Shown: one piece after another, positions 35,551 to 43,324 of the stretch
Numbering within the stretch: position 1 is the stretch's first letter
Layout of the letters: each line of letters opens with the position of its first letter
DNA from: Methylobacterium platani
Lineage (GTDB): Bacteria > Pseudomonadota > Alphaproteobacteria > Rhizobiales > Beijerinckiaceae
NCBI RefSeq assembly: GCF_001653715.1
Contig: NZ_LWHQ01000064.1
Location: 1 to 64,000 of the forward strand
Direction of reading: 5' to 3'
DNA: 64,000 bases
The notes under the pieces: model-generated
What the model was told of the DNA's origin: nothing
What the model saw: the letters and a program-made list of their open reading frames with translations, nothing else
The model's database searches: none
Position numbers and translations under genes: made by a program

Positions 35551-35926
35551 GAACAAGGCGCCGACCTGCCAGTACCGGGCGGTGGGTCACCCCGTCGCCA
35601 CCATGGTGGCGGAAGGCCTCGTCGATCTCGGCGCCGCCCGGCTCGGGCTCGATCCCCTCGGCGTTCGCGAGCGCGACGTCATCCCGTACGACGCCTATCC
35701 GTGCGCCGGGGTGTCGGGCATCGAGCGCGAGACACTGTCGCACCAGGCGGCGCTCGCCAGGCCGAAGGAGATGATGGGCTACGATTCCCTGCGGGCCGAG
35801 CAGTCCGCTTTACGCGAGCAGGGTATCCATCGCGGCATCGGGCTTGCCGCCTTCATCGAGATCACCAACCCGTCGGCGGCCTTCGACGGGGTCGGGGGCG
35901 CGCGGATCTCCTCGCAGGACGGCTGA
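35549..35926 (+). pseudogene. Fragment of CoxL/xanthine-dehydrogenase-type molybdopterin subunit
   Basis: About 125 residues that read like the middle of a CoxL-type large subunit. The fragment opens at NKAPTCQYRAVGHPVATMV, passes IPYDAYPCAGVSGIERETL, and ends YRGIGLAAFIEITNPS-like with GVGGARISSQDG and a stop at 35924-35926. A full protein would be near 780 residues, so about 650 residues are missing. It is broken at both ends: on the left by the unassigned remnant, on the right by the inverted-repeat core that starts within its TGA. It is debris left at the edge of the RTX array. Confidence 0.75.
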
Positions 35927-35970
35927 GGGGGTGGTACCGGAGGAGTCTCATCCGGAGACACCCCCTCACC
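35924..35970. repeat. Inverted-repeat core at the left edge of the RTX array
   Basis: TGAGGGGGTG (35924-35933) and CACCCCCTCA (35959-35968) are perfect reverse complements. The 47-bp segment (with an inner CCGGAGGAG...) closely matches the core of the larger element at 28536-28582. It separates the CoxL fragment from the first RTX-core fragment, so it sits at a recombination or insertion boundary. Confidence 0.65.
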
Positions 35971-36531
35971 TCCGACCCCGGCACCCGCTACGCCAGCGCC
36001 GAGGCGATCCTGGCGCTCGGCCATCCCGTGGGGACGGAGTGGCGGCGCGAGGCGCTGGGGTTCAACCCGCACGCGGCCCTGCCGGTGTCGCGGCTCGGGG
36101 TGCGGTTCACCGACGGGATCGCGGTCGACTACACCGTGCAGGTGACCGACCGCGACGGGAGCTTCCACGTCTGGGCGCGCAACCTCGACCGGACGCTGCA
36201 GCTCGAGTGGAAGACCGGCGACAGCCGCGAGTTCTCCTTACGCAACTACGCGATCGACTTCGACCACCTCGACGAGGTCGGCTCGACGGACGGCTCGACC
36301 TACCGGGTCGAGATGCTGACGCCGGCGCAGTTCCACTTCGCGACCTCGCTCGCGGGGATCGACTTCCGGCCCGAGATGCTGACGGCGCGGCTCGATGCCG
36401 CCACCGGTCACCTCGCCTACGCGGTCGGCCCGACGGGGCGGGCCAACCTGTCGGCGGACCCGGGGGCCTACGTCTCGGGCATCGCCAGCGATGCCGCGCC
36501 TGGACACCATGATATGCGCCGCGCGGCGTGA
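35969..36531 (+). pseudogene. Orphan 3' fragment of an RTX-core gene (unit 0)
   Basis: This copy of the C-terminal end of the RTX core is nearly identical to 41852-42414. It opens SDPGTRYASAEAILALGHPV, passes VDYTVQVTDRDGSFHVWARN, and ends SADPGAYVSGIASDAAPGHHDMRRAA-like with a stop at 36529-36531. No start or upstream gene belongs to it. It lies exactly one unit ahead of the same sequence in unit 1 (offset 5883 bp), so it is the broken end of an earlier tandem unit. The few differences (for example DGS against DSS) show it is a separate copy, not an assembly echo. Confidence 0.88.
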
Positions 36532-36835
36532 TCGGCTGCCGTTGGGACATCATGGCAATGATTTCCATAAAATTTTAACGGCGACCGCCGCTGCCAAGCG
36601 CTCACGTAACGTTTTCTTCTGCGTGTCCTATTTTTTCCTTGAAGTTGCACAAGCTTTGCTGCTCCGTACAGCGGAGAGGCTCGCCTACGCCGCCCCGAAA
36701 GGGGCGTGACGCAGAGGAAGACGGCCGGTGGTTCGGCGCCTCTTCGGAGGTGGGCCGCGCCGACGGGTGTCGGGATCGTCTTCCATGCTGGCCGGGCAGG
36801 CGGCCTGACATTCGTATGACGCAGAAGGACGCATC
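36532..36835 (+). promoter_or_regulatory. Conserved spacer upstream of hlyC copy 1
   Basis: A 304-bp non-coding spacer, matched almost base for base at 42415-42717. It begins with an AT-rich patch (ATAAAATTTTAAC, about 36567), contains a GNRA-type hairpin CGCCCC-GAAA-GGGGCG (36691-36706) and a CTCCG-TACAG-CGGAG stem (36662-36676), and ends with AAGGA six nt ahead of the hlyC ATG. In the second copy the hairpin is partly lost (GAGT loop, GGGGAG), which argues against an essential RNA structure. It probably carries the promoter of the unit; I cannot place a -35/-10 pair with confidence. Confidence 0.5.
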
Positions 36836-37375
36836 ATGGCGGACGGCATCGAGGCGAGCGCGGCGGCGGAGACGGGGCAGGACGGGGCGCTCGACCCGGC
36901 GCTGCTGGCGCAGGTCACGGCGTTCCGGACCCGGCTGCAGGCGAGCCTCGGCGAGGTGGTGCTGGCCCTGGTGAGCCTGCCGCGCTACCGGCACCTTTCG
37001 GTGTCGGACCTTCTGCCTTTGGTGATCGAGCCGCTGACGCGGGACCGGATCGCGATCGCGCGGACGGGCGGGGAGGGGCGCCTGGAGGAGACGGCGGGGA
37101 TCGCGATCTGGGCGAGCGTGTCGGACGCGGTGGACGCCAAGATCCGCGAGCAGGTTCAGGCGCGGGTGTTTCCGGTTCGCCTGAAGCCGGAGGAGTGGAC
37201 GAGCGGGGAGACGGCGTGGCTTCTGGACGTGATCGCGCCGTCGCAGCGTGTGGCGACGGCGGTTCTGGCGAATTTCCGTCAGGTGGTGCAGGACCGTGCG
37301 GTGCGGGTGCATCCGGTGGTGGCGCAACTGGTGGATCCGGCGGTGTTAGAGCGGATGCGAACCCCTGGGCACTGA
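36836..37375 (+). CDS. HlyC-family toxin-activating lysine acyltransferase (copy 1)
   Basis: 179 residues, normal size for the HlyC family, which acylates internal lysines of an RTX toxin from acyl-ACP in the cytoplasm. The family signature WTSGETAWLLDVIAP (compare WTSGDRKWFIDWIAP in HlyC) is at 121-135, giving catalytic Asp131. The catalytic His is His53 in LPRYRHLSV. IAIWASVSDAVDAKI matches the following strand and helix. An alanine-rich 25-residue extension precedes the core. It is identical to copy 2 in most of its length but its tail after ERMR is TPGH, because the variable block starts there. It precedes the Imm11-like gene and the truncated RTX gene. Confidence 0.87.
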   Translation: MADGIEASAAAETGQDGALDPALLAQVTAFRTRLQASLGEVVLALVSLPRYRHLSVSDLLPLVIEPLTRDRIAIARTGGEGRLEETAGIAIWASVSDAVDAKIREQVQARVFPVRLKPEEWTSGETAWLLDVIAPSQRVATAVLANFRQVVQDRAVRVHPVVAQLVDPAVLERMRTPGH

Positions 37376-37417
37376 TAAGATAATTAATCTTGAATTTACG
37401 GGCGAGAGGCTGGCGAG

Positions 37418-38044
37418 ATGGCTTATATACTGCGCACCGATCTGAACAACCCTTTGGGAGTGACAGAAATCGAATTGCCCGAGAAATATCAAAAGACAAT
37501 ATTCGATTATTTCAATAGAACTGTTTCCTATCCTGGATCCATACAGCGAGCGTCGTGGTTCACAGGAACAGTTTTTCCATCAGAGATTATGCCAACGCAT
37601 TTAAAATTTATTAAAGGAATTAACATGTATGATTTTTTGGGCCTGCAAGGCGGGGGAGTATTAGTAAGTGAGCGATTTAAAGAGGCGATTGAGTCGATAG
37701 AGCCCAGTAAACACCAATTTTTTCCGGTAGAAATTGACTCAGATAGCGACGCTACTCTCCCAGGAAGATTTTACATTTTCAATGTTGTTGGCCAAATCGA
37801 GGCAATTATTGAAGAAAAGAGCAATCTAAATGCTACTGGTCGAGAGTACGTTAAGGGATGGATTTACGAAAAGAAGGTTGGGCCGTGGAAATGTGCTGTT
37901 GACTCGTCAATCGTATCAAATAGAGCGTGTTGGATTGATCGTCGATACGGCCACTGTTGGTTCGTTTCCGACAGATTGGCTGATCTTATTCGGCGACAAA
38001 ATCTGACTGGATGCGATCTCGACGAATACTGCGAAGAAATCTAA
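37418..38044 (+). CDS. Imm11 (DUF1629)-like putative immunity protein
   Basis: 208 residues, markedly AT-rich compared with all genes to the left. The layout resembles the Imm11/DUF1629 family: VSERFKEAIESIEPSKHQFFP, a middle RFYIFNVVGQIEAIIEEKS, then IVSNRACWIDRRYGHCWFVS and SDRLADLIRRQNLTGCDLDE. I recognise the family by pattern only. Imm11 proteins are predicted immunity factors of polymorphic toxins, and they frequently neighbour AHH-nuclease proteins, which suits the toxin start encoded 29 bp downstream. There is no signal peptide. It would neutralise the toxin domain in the producing cell. A GAGAGGCT stretch precedes the ATG, as it does in the second unit. Confidence 0.7.
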   Translation: MAYILRTDLNNPLGVTEIELPEKYQKTIFDYFNRTVSYPGSIQRASWFTGTVFPSEIMPTHLKFIKGINMYDFLGLQGGGVLVSERFKEAIESIEPSKHQFFPVEIDSDSDATLPGRFYIFNVVGQIEAIIEEKSNLNATGREYVKGWIYEKKVGPWKCAVDSSIVSNRACWIDRRYGHCWFVSDRLADLIRRQNLTGCDLDEYCEEI

Positions 38045-38073
38045 ATTATAGATGTGTATAATTGGAGATTAAA

Positions 38074-41000
38074 ATGTCGATTTATGATTTTGATGACATT
38101 AATTTGCCAGCCGACGGTCTACGGCGCCTGGACGGCAGTTATTTTTTTGATCGCCCTCTTGCTAAGGGTGGTAATAATTTTAAAAGCGCATTTCGGAAGC
38201 AACATGTCCACCCAAAAGAAGACATGGCTGTGTTGGGCAAGGATTTCGTAGAAAGGATAAGTTCCGCTGATGTTGATCTGAGTGTAAGATTTAACGGTGC
38301 CGATTTTGCGCTGAACGGCTCAGCCCTACCCTATTCATACGCCGATGGCGTTCGTTTGGGTATGTCTGCGCATAGGGGAAGTCACGGTAGCTACACAGCA
38401 ATCGTTAGAAAATACAGAGATGCTGCGTTACGCCGTGCGGAAATTATCAAAGAATTCAAATTCGACGAAATAATGCGATTAGAAAAGGCGACGTCTTTCG
38501 AAGACGGGCTGAAGAGCGCAGAGAAACTTGCAAACGATTTTATGGCTAGAGAGTGGAGGGGCGTCGAGAATGCATTACGATTGGCATACCAAATTGACGG
38601 GATTCCCGAAGCTAAGATTTCGAATCGCCCCGCACTCGCAATGCATGAAGGCGATTTATTTCTGAAATCATCAAGTTTTTCTAACGTTTTAGATTATAAT
38701 CTTGATTTTTATTCTCGAATGCCGATCGAGAAAATTGCAGGCGAACTCGTTCTAGAAGAGGGCAAGATTGCAACAACGAAAGGTGGCACAGAAGCGTACC
38801 GAGCAGGGATCGAAGGCCGTACGCTGCCCTACGACCGAGAGCGCATCCTGTTAATGGAGCCCTCTGATTTCCCTGATGCAGCGGATCGGAAAAAATTTCT
38901 TGAGACACGTGCCGATATCATCGCGACTGACCAGTTAACGCGCGCCAACATCGCCAATCCTGAGCGGGTCGCGCAAATTCGCCAAACCGCGGAATTTACA
39001 TCCTTCCGCGATACCATCTATGCGGCCATCTCGAATCCCAATGTCATTCGGGCCGGATCGAAGATTCCGACCGATTTAATCGGTGTGACTTCAGCCATCA
39101 GCAATCTCGCTATCGGTAAGGTAGGTGAAGATCTCGACCTGAGCCGCACCGAATCACGCGCGCTTCTGTCCGATATTATGTATAAGATGCAAGATGCCGA
39201 TCCCATCGGCACGAAGAGATTGCGCACGCTCGACGAAAAAATAGATGCATTCTATAAGAACGAGGGCGGCGAGACCAGTGTACGCATTGGCTTGACATTG
39301 GCAATGCTCGGCGCTGCCGCGCTCTATCTCCAAACCGCCTACGCTGCCGACACCGTCGAAACCAAGCAATCGTTCGAGGATTGGGCCGCCGAGAAGGCGC
39401 CTGCCTTTCTGGCCTCCGTGCCGGCGGCAGCGGTCGAACTCGTCGGCCTGCATCTGCTCGCCATAGCCGGTCGGGTTGGCTTGGCCTTCGTCATCTCGAC
39501 CGATGTCGCGATGGGCTACGAGGCCTTCACCAAGTTCGCCAAGAACTACGTCAAGGCCTATCCCGATAGCCAGCTCGCCGGACCGCTCGCCGCGCTGTCG
39601 GAAGCGTTCGCCACGATGGAGAAGACGACCGTCTTCAAAGCCGTGCATGAGTACTATTCAAAGCTCGGCGAAATTTCGAATTATATTACAGCGCCGCTCA
39701 CCCCTAAAGTCGAGGTCTATACGGGAGCAACGGCCGCGCGCCTGCCCACCGATGTCGGGTGGAAAGTGTGGCTCTCCGGGCAGGATCAGGCGCAGATCTT
39801 CGGCAATGAAAATGCGAACATCCTGTTCCACAGCGGCTTCGGCGAAGTCTTCGGCGAGGGCGGCAACGACATCCTCCTCGGTCTCGCCGGAAAGGCCATC
39901 AAGAAGGGCGATCGGGTGTGGCCGTCGCGGGCCGACAGCCCCCTCGCCGAGGCCGATCTCGCGCTGAGGCTCGACGGCGGAGTGGGTAACGATTGGGTCA
40001 TCGCGCTCGGCGGCAAGCAGGTCACCACCATCGGCGGCCTTGGACGTGACTGGATCTACAATCGGTCCGAGGGCGGGATCATCTACGGCGACAACGACAA
40101 GGACGGAAAGGCCGAAAACACCTTCGCCAACAGCGACAACATTTGGTACTCGCCCAACACCGTCGTCAAGGATGCTCAACACCGAGATTTCCTCAAGTTC
40201 TACGGCCTCACCCTCACCGGTGGCAGCGCCGAAGGTGGCATCGCTGGCCTCGCCGTGAGTGGCGCTTTCGGAGGCGCCACCGGTCTGGCCAATTTCTATC
40301 GCGCTTTCGACGAGAACGGAAAATACGACCCATCCCGGTCGATCTACTTCGACCACCTCATTCCCTGGATGACATACATGTTCCGCCCGAACGCATCGGG
40401 CAAACTCGACATGTACGTTACCAACCTCTTTGATCAGGTTTTCAATGCCATCTACGGTGGAAGTACCAAAGAGGCGTACAAGAAACAGCAGGAACTCGAC
40501 AAGCAGGGCATCCTCAAGGGCTGGATGAAGGTCGAGAACTTCGATCTCGCCATCAGCCTCTGGGGTGCGGAACAGCCAGCGCTCGCGCGTGAGGGCACCT
40601 TCAACATGGTGTTCAAGGCCGCCAATCCGGTGGCCGACCTCCTCGCCCTCATGGCCCCGCTCCTCCACACCGCCATCGGCCAGGGCCTCGCTGCCAAGTA
40701 CGGCGGCCTCGCCCTCGTCGAGCAGGCCCTCACACTCGCCGCCGCCACCGTGCGCCGCGCCAAGGGAGCTGCGTGGGCTGTCGACCTCGACCCCCTCGTC
40801 ATCGACCTCGACGGCGACGGCATCGAGACCACCGAACTCGCCACCTCCGGCGTCTATTTCGACCTCGACCAGGATCTCTTCGCCGAGCGCACCGGCTGGA
40901 TCGGTGCCGATGACGGCTTCCTGGTCCGCGACCGCAACGGCAACGGCCGCATCGACGACATCGCCGAGATGTTCGGCGGCGTCGGACGCTCGGGCTTCGC

Positions 41001-42414
41001 CGACCTCTCGGCGCTCGATTCCGACGGGGACGGCCGCATCACCAGGGCTGACCTGCTCTGGTCCACCCTCCAGGTCTGGCGCGACGGCGACGGCGACGGC
41101 GAGACCGATGCCGGCGAACTCCTCTCGCTGGAGGCCCTCGGCATCACCGAGATCGGCCTGGCGACGCAAGGTCTCGACGCCACCACCCCGCAGGGCACCC
41201 GCCTGACCGCCGCCGGACAGGTCACCTTCACGGATGGCCGCACCCGCCGCATCTTCGACGCGGTGCTGCCGGCCAACGACACCGACACCCGCTATGCCGG
41301 CGAGGCCGGCCGCGCCGCCTGGCAGGGCAGCGCCCGCCTCGATCTCAAGGGCTTCGGCCGCGTCACCGACCTCGCGGTCGCCACCGCCAACGACATCGCG
41401 CTCGGACAGCGCGCCGCCGCCACCGCCGCCGCGATGACGGTGCCGCGGATGCGCGACCTCGTCGCAACGGTCGGCGACCTGCTCGGCGCCTGGGGGGCGA
41501 GCCAGGAACAGACCCGCGAGCTCACCCCGGTGCTCACCGGCGTTGATGCCGCCGGTGCAGCCGTGCTGCTCGACCGCGGCGTCTACGTCGAGGATGCGGC
41601 GGGCGGGTACTGGACGCTCGCGTCCGGCACGCTCCTGCGCGACGCCGCCGGCGCGGCGATCGCCCGCGCCACCCTGGAGGACGTGCTGGCGCAAGGCGCC
41701 GGCTGGCGCCTGGAGCAGACCTGGTCGCCCTCCGAGCGCGCCGCGGCGCTCGGCCACCGCGAGGCGGCGCCCTACCTGATGCGGGTGGTCGACGGGCGCG
41801 CGGTGATCCTCGATCACGGCGTGCGCCGGTCCGACGGCTCCTGGAGCCTCGCCTCCGACCCCGGCACCCGCTACGCCAGCGCCGAGGCGATCCTGGCGCT
41901 CGGCCATCCCGTGGGGACGGAGTGGCGGCGCGAGGCGCTGGGGTTCAACCCGCACGCGGCCCTGCCGGTGTCGCGGCTCGGGGTGCGGTTCACCGACGGG
42001 ATCGCGGTCGACTACACCGTGCAGGTGACCGACCGCGACGGGAGCTTCCACGTCTGGGCGCGCAACCTCGACCGGGCGCTGCAGCTCGAGTGGAAGACCG
42101 GCGACAGCCGCGAGTTCTCCTTACGCAACTACGCGATCGACTTCGACCACCTCGACGAGGTCGGCTCGACGGATTCCTCGACCTACCGGGTCGAGATGCT
42201 GACGCCGGCGCAGTTCCACTTCGCGACCTCGCTGGCGGGGATCGACTTCCGGCCCGAGATGCTGACGGCGCGGCTCGATGCCGCCACCGGTCACCTCGCC
42301 TACGCGGTCGGCCCGACGGGGCGGGCCAACCTGTCGGCGGACCCGGGGGCCTGCGTCTCGGGCATCGCCAGCGATATCGCGCCTGGACACCATGATATGC
42401 GCCGCGCGGCGTGA
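38074..42414 (+). CDS. RTX-type toxin with AHH/HNH-like nuclease N-terminus, truncated form
   Basis: 1446 residues; start ATG 38074 with GGAG six nt ahead (an in-frame TTG at 38062 is less likely). Residues about 40-115 carry QHVHP (His44, His46), NGSALPYS (81-88) and SAHRGSHGSY (His100, His104), an AHH/HNH-endonuclease-like pattern. Residues 404-425 and 446-486 are hydrophobic and could insert in membranes. One RTX-like patch (GEGGNDILLGL) lies near 595. The conserved core follows: DWIYNRS (about 658), LVIDLDGDGIETT (908), EF-hand-like DRNGNGRIDD and LDSDGDGRITRADLL. It ends APGHHDMRRAA and has no RTX repeat shaft or usual secretion end, so it may be a silent donor or need another export route. 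The 5' 1.3 kb is AT-rich, the rest GC-rich. Lysines for HlyC acylation cannot be assigned. Confidence 0.85.
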   Translation: MSIYDFDDINLPADGLRRLDGSYFFDRPLAKGGNNFKSAFRKQHVHPKEDMAVLGKDFVERISSADVDLSVRFNGADFALNGSALPYSYADGVRLGMSAHRGSHGSYTAIVRKYRDAALRRAEIIKEFKFDEIMRLEKATSFEDGLKSAEKLANDFMAREWRGVENALRLAYQIDGIPEAKISNRPALAMHEGDLFLKSSSFSNVLDYNLDFYSRMPIEKIAGELVLEEGKIATTKGGTEAYRAGIEGRTLPYDRERILLMEPSDFPDAADRKKFLETRADIIATDQLTRANIANPERVAQIRQTAEFTSFRDTIYAAISNPNVIRAGSKIPTDLIGVTSAISNLAIGKVGEDLDLSRTESRALLSDIMYKMQDADPIGTKRLRTLDEKIDAFYKNEGGETSVRIGLTLAMLGAAALYLQTAYAADTVETKQSFEDWAAEKAPAFLASVPAAAVELVGLHLLAIAGRVGLAFVISTDVAMGYEAFTKFAKNYVKAYPDSQLAGPLAALSEAFATMEKTTVFKAVHEYYSKLGEISNYITAPLTPKVEVYTGATAARLPTDVGWKVWLSGQDQAQIFGNENANILFHSGFGEVFGEGGNDILLGLAGKAIKKGDRVWPSRADSPLAEADLALRLDGGVGNDWVIALGGKQVTTIGGLGRDWIYNRSEGGIIYGDNDKDGKAENTFANSDNIWYSPNTVVKDAQHRDFLKFYGLTLTGGSAEGGIAGLAVSGAFGGATGLANFYRAFDENGKYDPSRSIYFDHLIPWMTYMFRPNASGKLDMYVTNLFDQVFNAIYGGSTKEAYKKQQELDKQGILKGWMKVENFDLAISLWGAEQPALAREGTFNMVFKAANPVADLLALMAPLLHTAIGQGLAAKYGGLALVEQALTLAAATVRRAKGAAWAVDLDPLVIDLDGDGIETTELATSGVYFDLDQDLFAERTGWIGADDGFLVRDRNGNGRIDDIAEMFGGVGRSGFADLSALDSDGDGRITRADLLWSTLQVWRDGDGDGETDAGELLSLEALGITEIGLATQGLDATTPQGTRLTAAGQVTFTDGRTRRIFDAVLPANDTDTRYAGEAGRAAWQGSARLDLKGFGRVTDLAVATANDIALGQRAAATAAAMTVPRMRDLVATVGDLLGAWGASQEQTRELTPVLTGVDAAGAAVLLDRGVYVEDAAGGYWTLASGTLLRDAAGAAIARATLEDVLAQGAGWRLEQTWSPSERAAALGHREAAPYLMRVVDGRAVILDHGVRRSDGSWSLASDPGTRYASAEAILALGHPVGTEWRREALGFNPHAALPVSRLGVRFTDGIAVDYTVQVTDRDGSFHVWARNLDRALQLEWKTGDSREFSLRNYAIDFDHLDEVGSTDSSTYRVEMLTPAQFHFATSLAGIDFRPEMLTARLDAATGHLAYAVGPTGRANLSADPGACVSGIASDIAPGHHDMRRAA
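40050..42345. repeat. RTX core, copy in unit 1
   Basis: This 2.3-kb stretch is matched by 45118-47433 in the giant gene. From 40795 to about 42345 only scattered base differences are visible (constant offset 5088). Before that point the match is looser, with a short insertion in the second copy (RLDPATGKTIED). Such long identity gives a substrate for homologous exchange of the upstream variable blocks. Confidence 0.88.
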
Positions 42415-43241
42415 TCGTCTGCCGTTGGGACATCATGGCAATGATTTCCATAAAATTTTAACGACGACCGCCGCTGCCAAGCGCTCACGTAACGTTTTAT
42501 TCCACGTGTCCGATTTTTTCCTTGAAGTTGCACAAGCTTTGCTGTTCCGTACAGCGGAGAGGCTCGCGCACGCCGCCCCGAGTGGGGAGTGACGCAGAGG
42601 AAGACGGCCGGTGGTTCGGCGCCTCTTCGGAGGTGGCCGCGCCGACGGGTGTCGGGATCGTCTCCCATGCTGGCCGGGCAGGCGGCATGACATTCGTATG
42701 ACGCAGAAGGACGCATCATGGCGGACGGCATCGAGGCGAGCGCGGCGGCGGAGACGGGGCAGGACGGGGCGCTCGACCCGGCGCTGCTGGCGCAGGTCAC
42801 GGCGTTCCGGACCCGGCTGCAGGCGAGCATCGGCGAGGTGGTGCTGGCCCTGGTGAGCCTGCCGCGCTACCGGCACCTCGCGGTGTCGGACCTTCTGTCC
42901 GTGGTGATCGAGCCTCTGACGCGGGACCGGATTGCGATCGCGCGGACAGGCGGGGAGGGGCGCCTTGAGGAGACGGCGGGGATCGCGATCTGGGCGAGCG
43001 TGTCGGACGAGGTGGATGCCAAGATCCGCGAGCAGGTGCAGGCGCGGGTGTTTCCGGTTCGTCTGAAGCCGGAGGAGTGGACGAGCGGGGAGACGGCGTG
43101 GCTTCTGGACGTGATCGCGCCGTCGCAGCGTGTGGCGACGGCGGTTCTGGCGAATTTTCGTCAGGTGGTGCAGGACCGTGCGGTGCGGGTGCATCCGGTG
43201 GTGGCGCAGCTTGTGGATCCGGCGGTGTTGGAGCGGATGCG
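41852..43241. repeat. Tandem-unit repeat, copy B (RTX 3' core, spacer, hlyC)
   Basis: Second copy of 35969-37359. It contains the end of the truncated RTX gene, the spacer 42415-42717 and hlyC copy 2 up to the GCGGATGCG of its last codons. After that, hlyC copy 2 runs on as GRLPQNIEN instead of TPGH, marking the start of the second variable block. Confidence 0.9.
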
Positions 43242-43272
43242 GGGTCGTCTTCCTCAAAATATCGAGAATTGA
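42718..43272 (+). CDS. HlyC-family toxin-activating lysine acyltransferase (copy 2)
   Basis: 184 residues, nearly identical to copy 1 up to VLERMR, with the same His53 and Asp131 and the WTSGETAWLLDVIAP signature. A few substitutions occur (SIGEV for SLGEV, HLAVSDLLSV for HLSVSDLLPL, SDEVDA for SDAVDA). Most are in the core rather than the active site, so both copies should be functional. The tail GRLPQNIEN is encoded by the AT-rich variable block. Its partner is the giant RTX gene at 43819. One enzyme could serve both toxins. Confidence 0.87.
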   Translation: MADGIEASAAAETGQDGALDPALLAQVTAFRTRLQASIGEVVLALVSLPRYRHLAVSDLLSVVIEPLTRDRIAIARTGGEGRLEETAGIAIWASVSDEVDAKIREQVQARVFPVRLKPEEWTSGETAWLLDVIAPSQRVATAVLANFRQVVQDRAVRVHPVVAQLVDPAVLERMRGRLPQNIEN

Positions 43273-43324
43273 AAAATTTAAGAAAATGGCATAATTTGAA
43301 GCAGGCTGCGTAGAGGCTTGAGAC

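Larger units (their letters stand above)
35969..37359. repeat. Tandem-unit repeat, copy A (RTX 3' core, spacer, hlyC)
   Basis: About 1391 bp is repeated at 41852-43241 with one single-base length difference (GAGGTGGGCC here, GAGGTGGCC there). It covers the RTX core end, the non-coding spacer and the acyltransferase gene up to its last codons. The sharp end at GCGGATGCG in hlyC is where the variable block starts. Confidence 0.9.

Noticed and set aside
36691..36706. GNRA-loop hairpin in the spacer as a conserved riboregulator
   Set aside because: The second copy has lost part of the stem and loop (GAGT, GGGGAG) without compensating changes, so selection on an RNA structure is not supported.
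37360..38044. IS element or integrase as carrier of the AT-rich block
   Set aside because: No transposase, integrase, terminal inverted repeats or target duplications are visible around either block; homology-based exchange explains the sharp ends.
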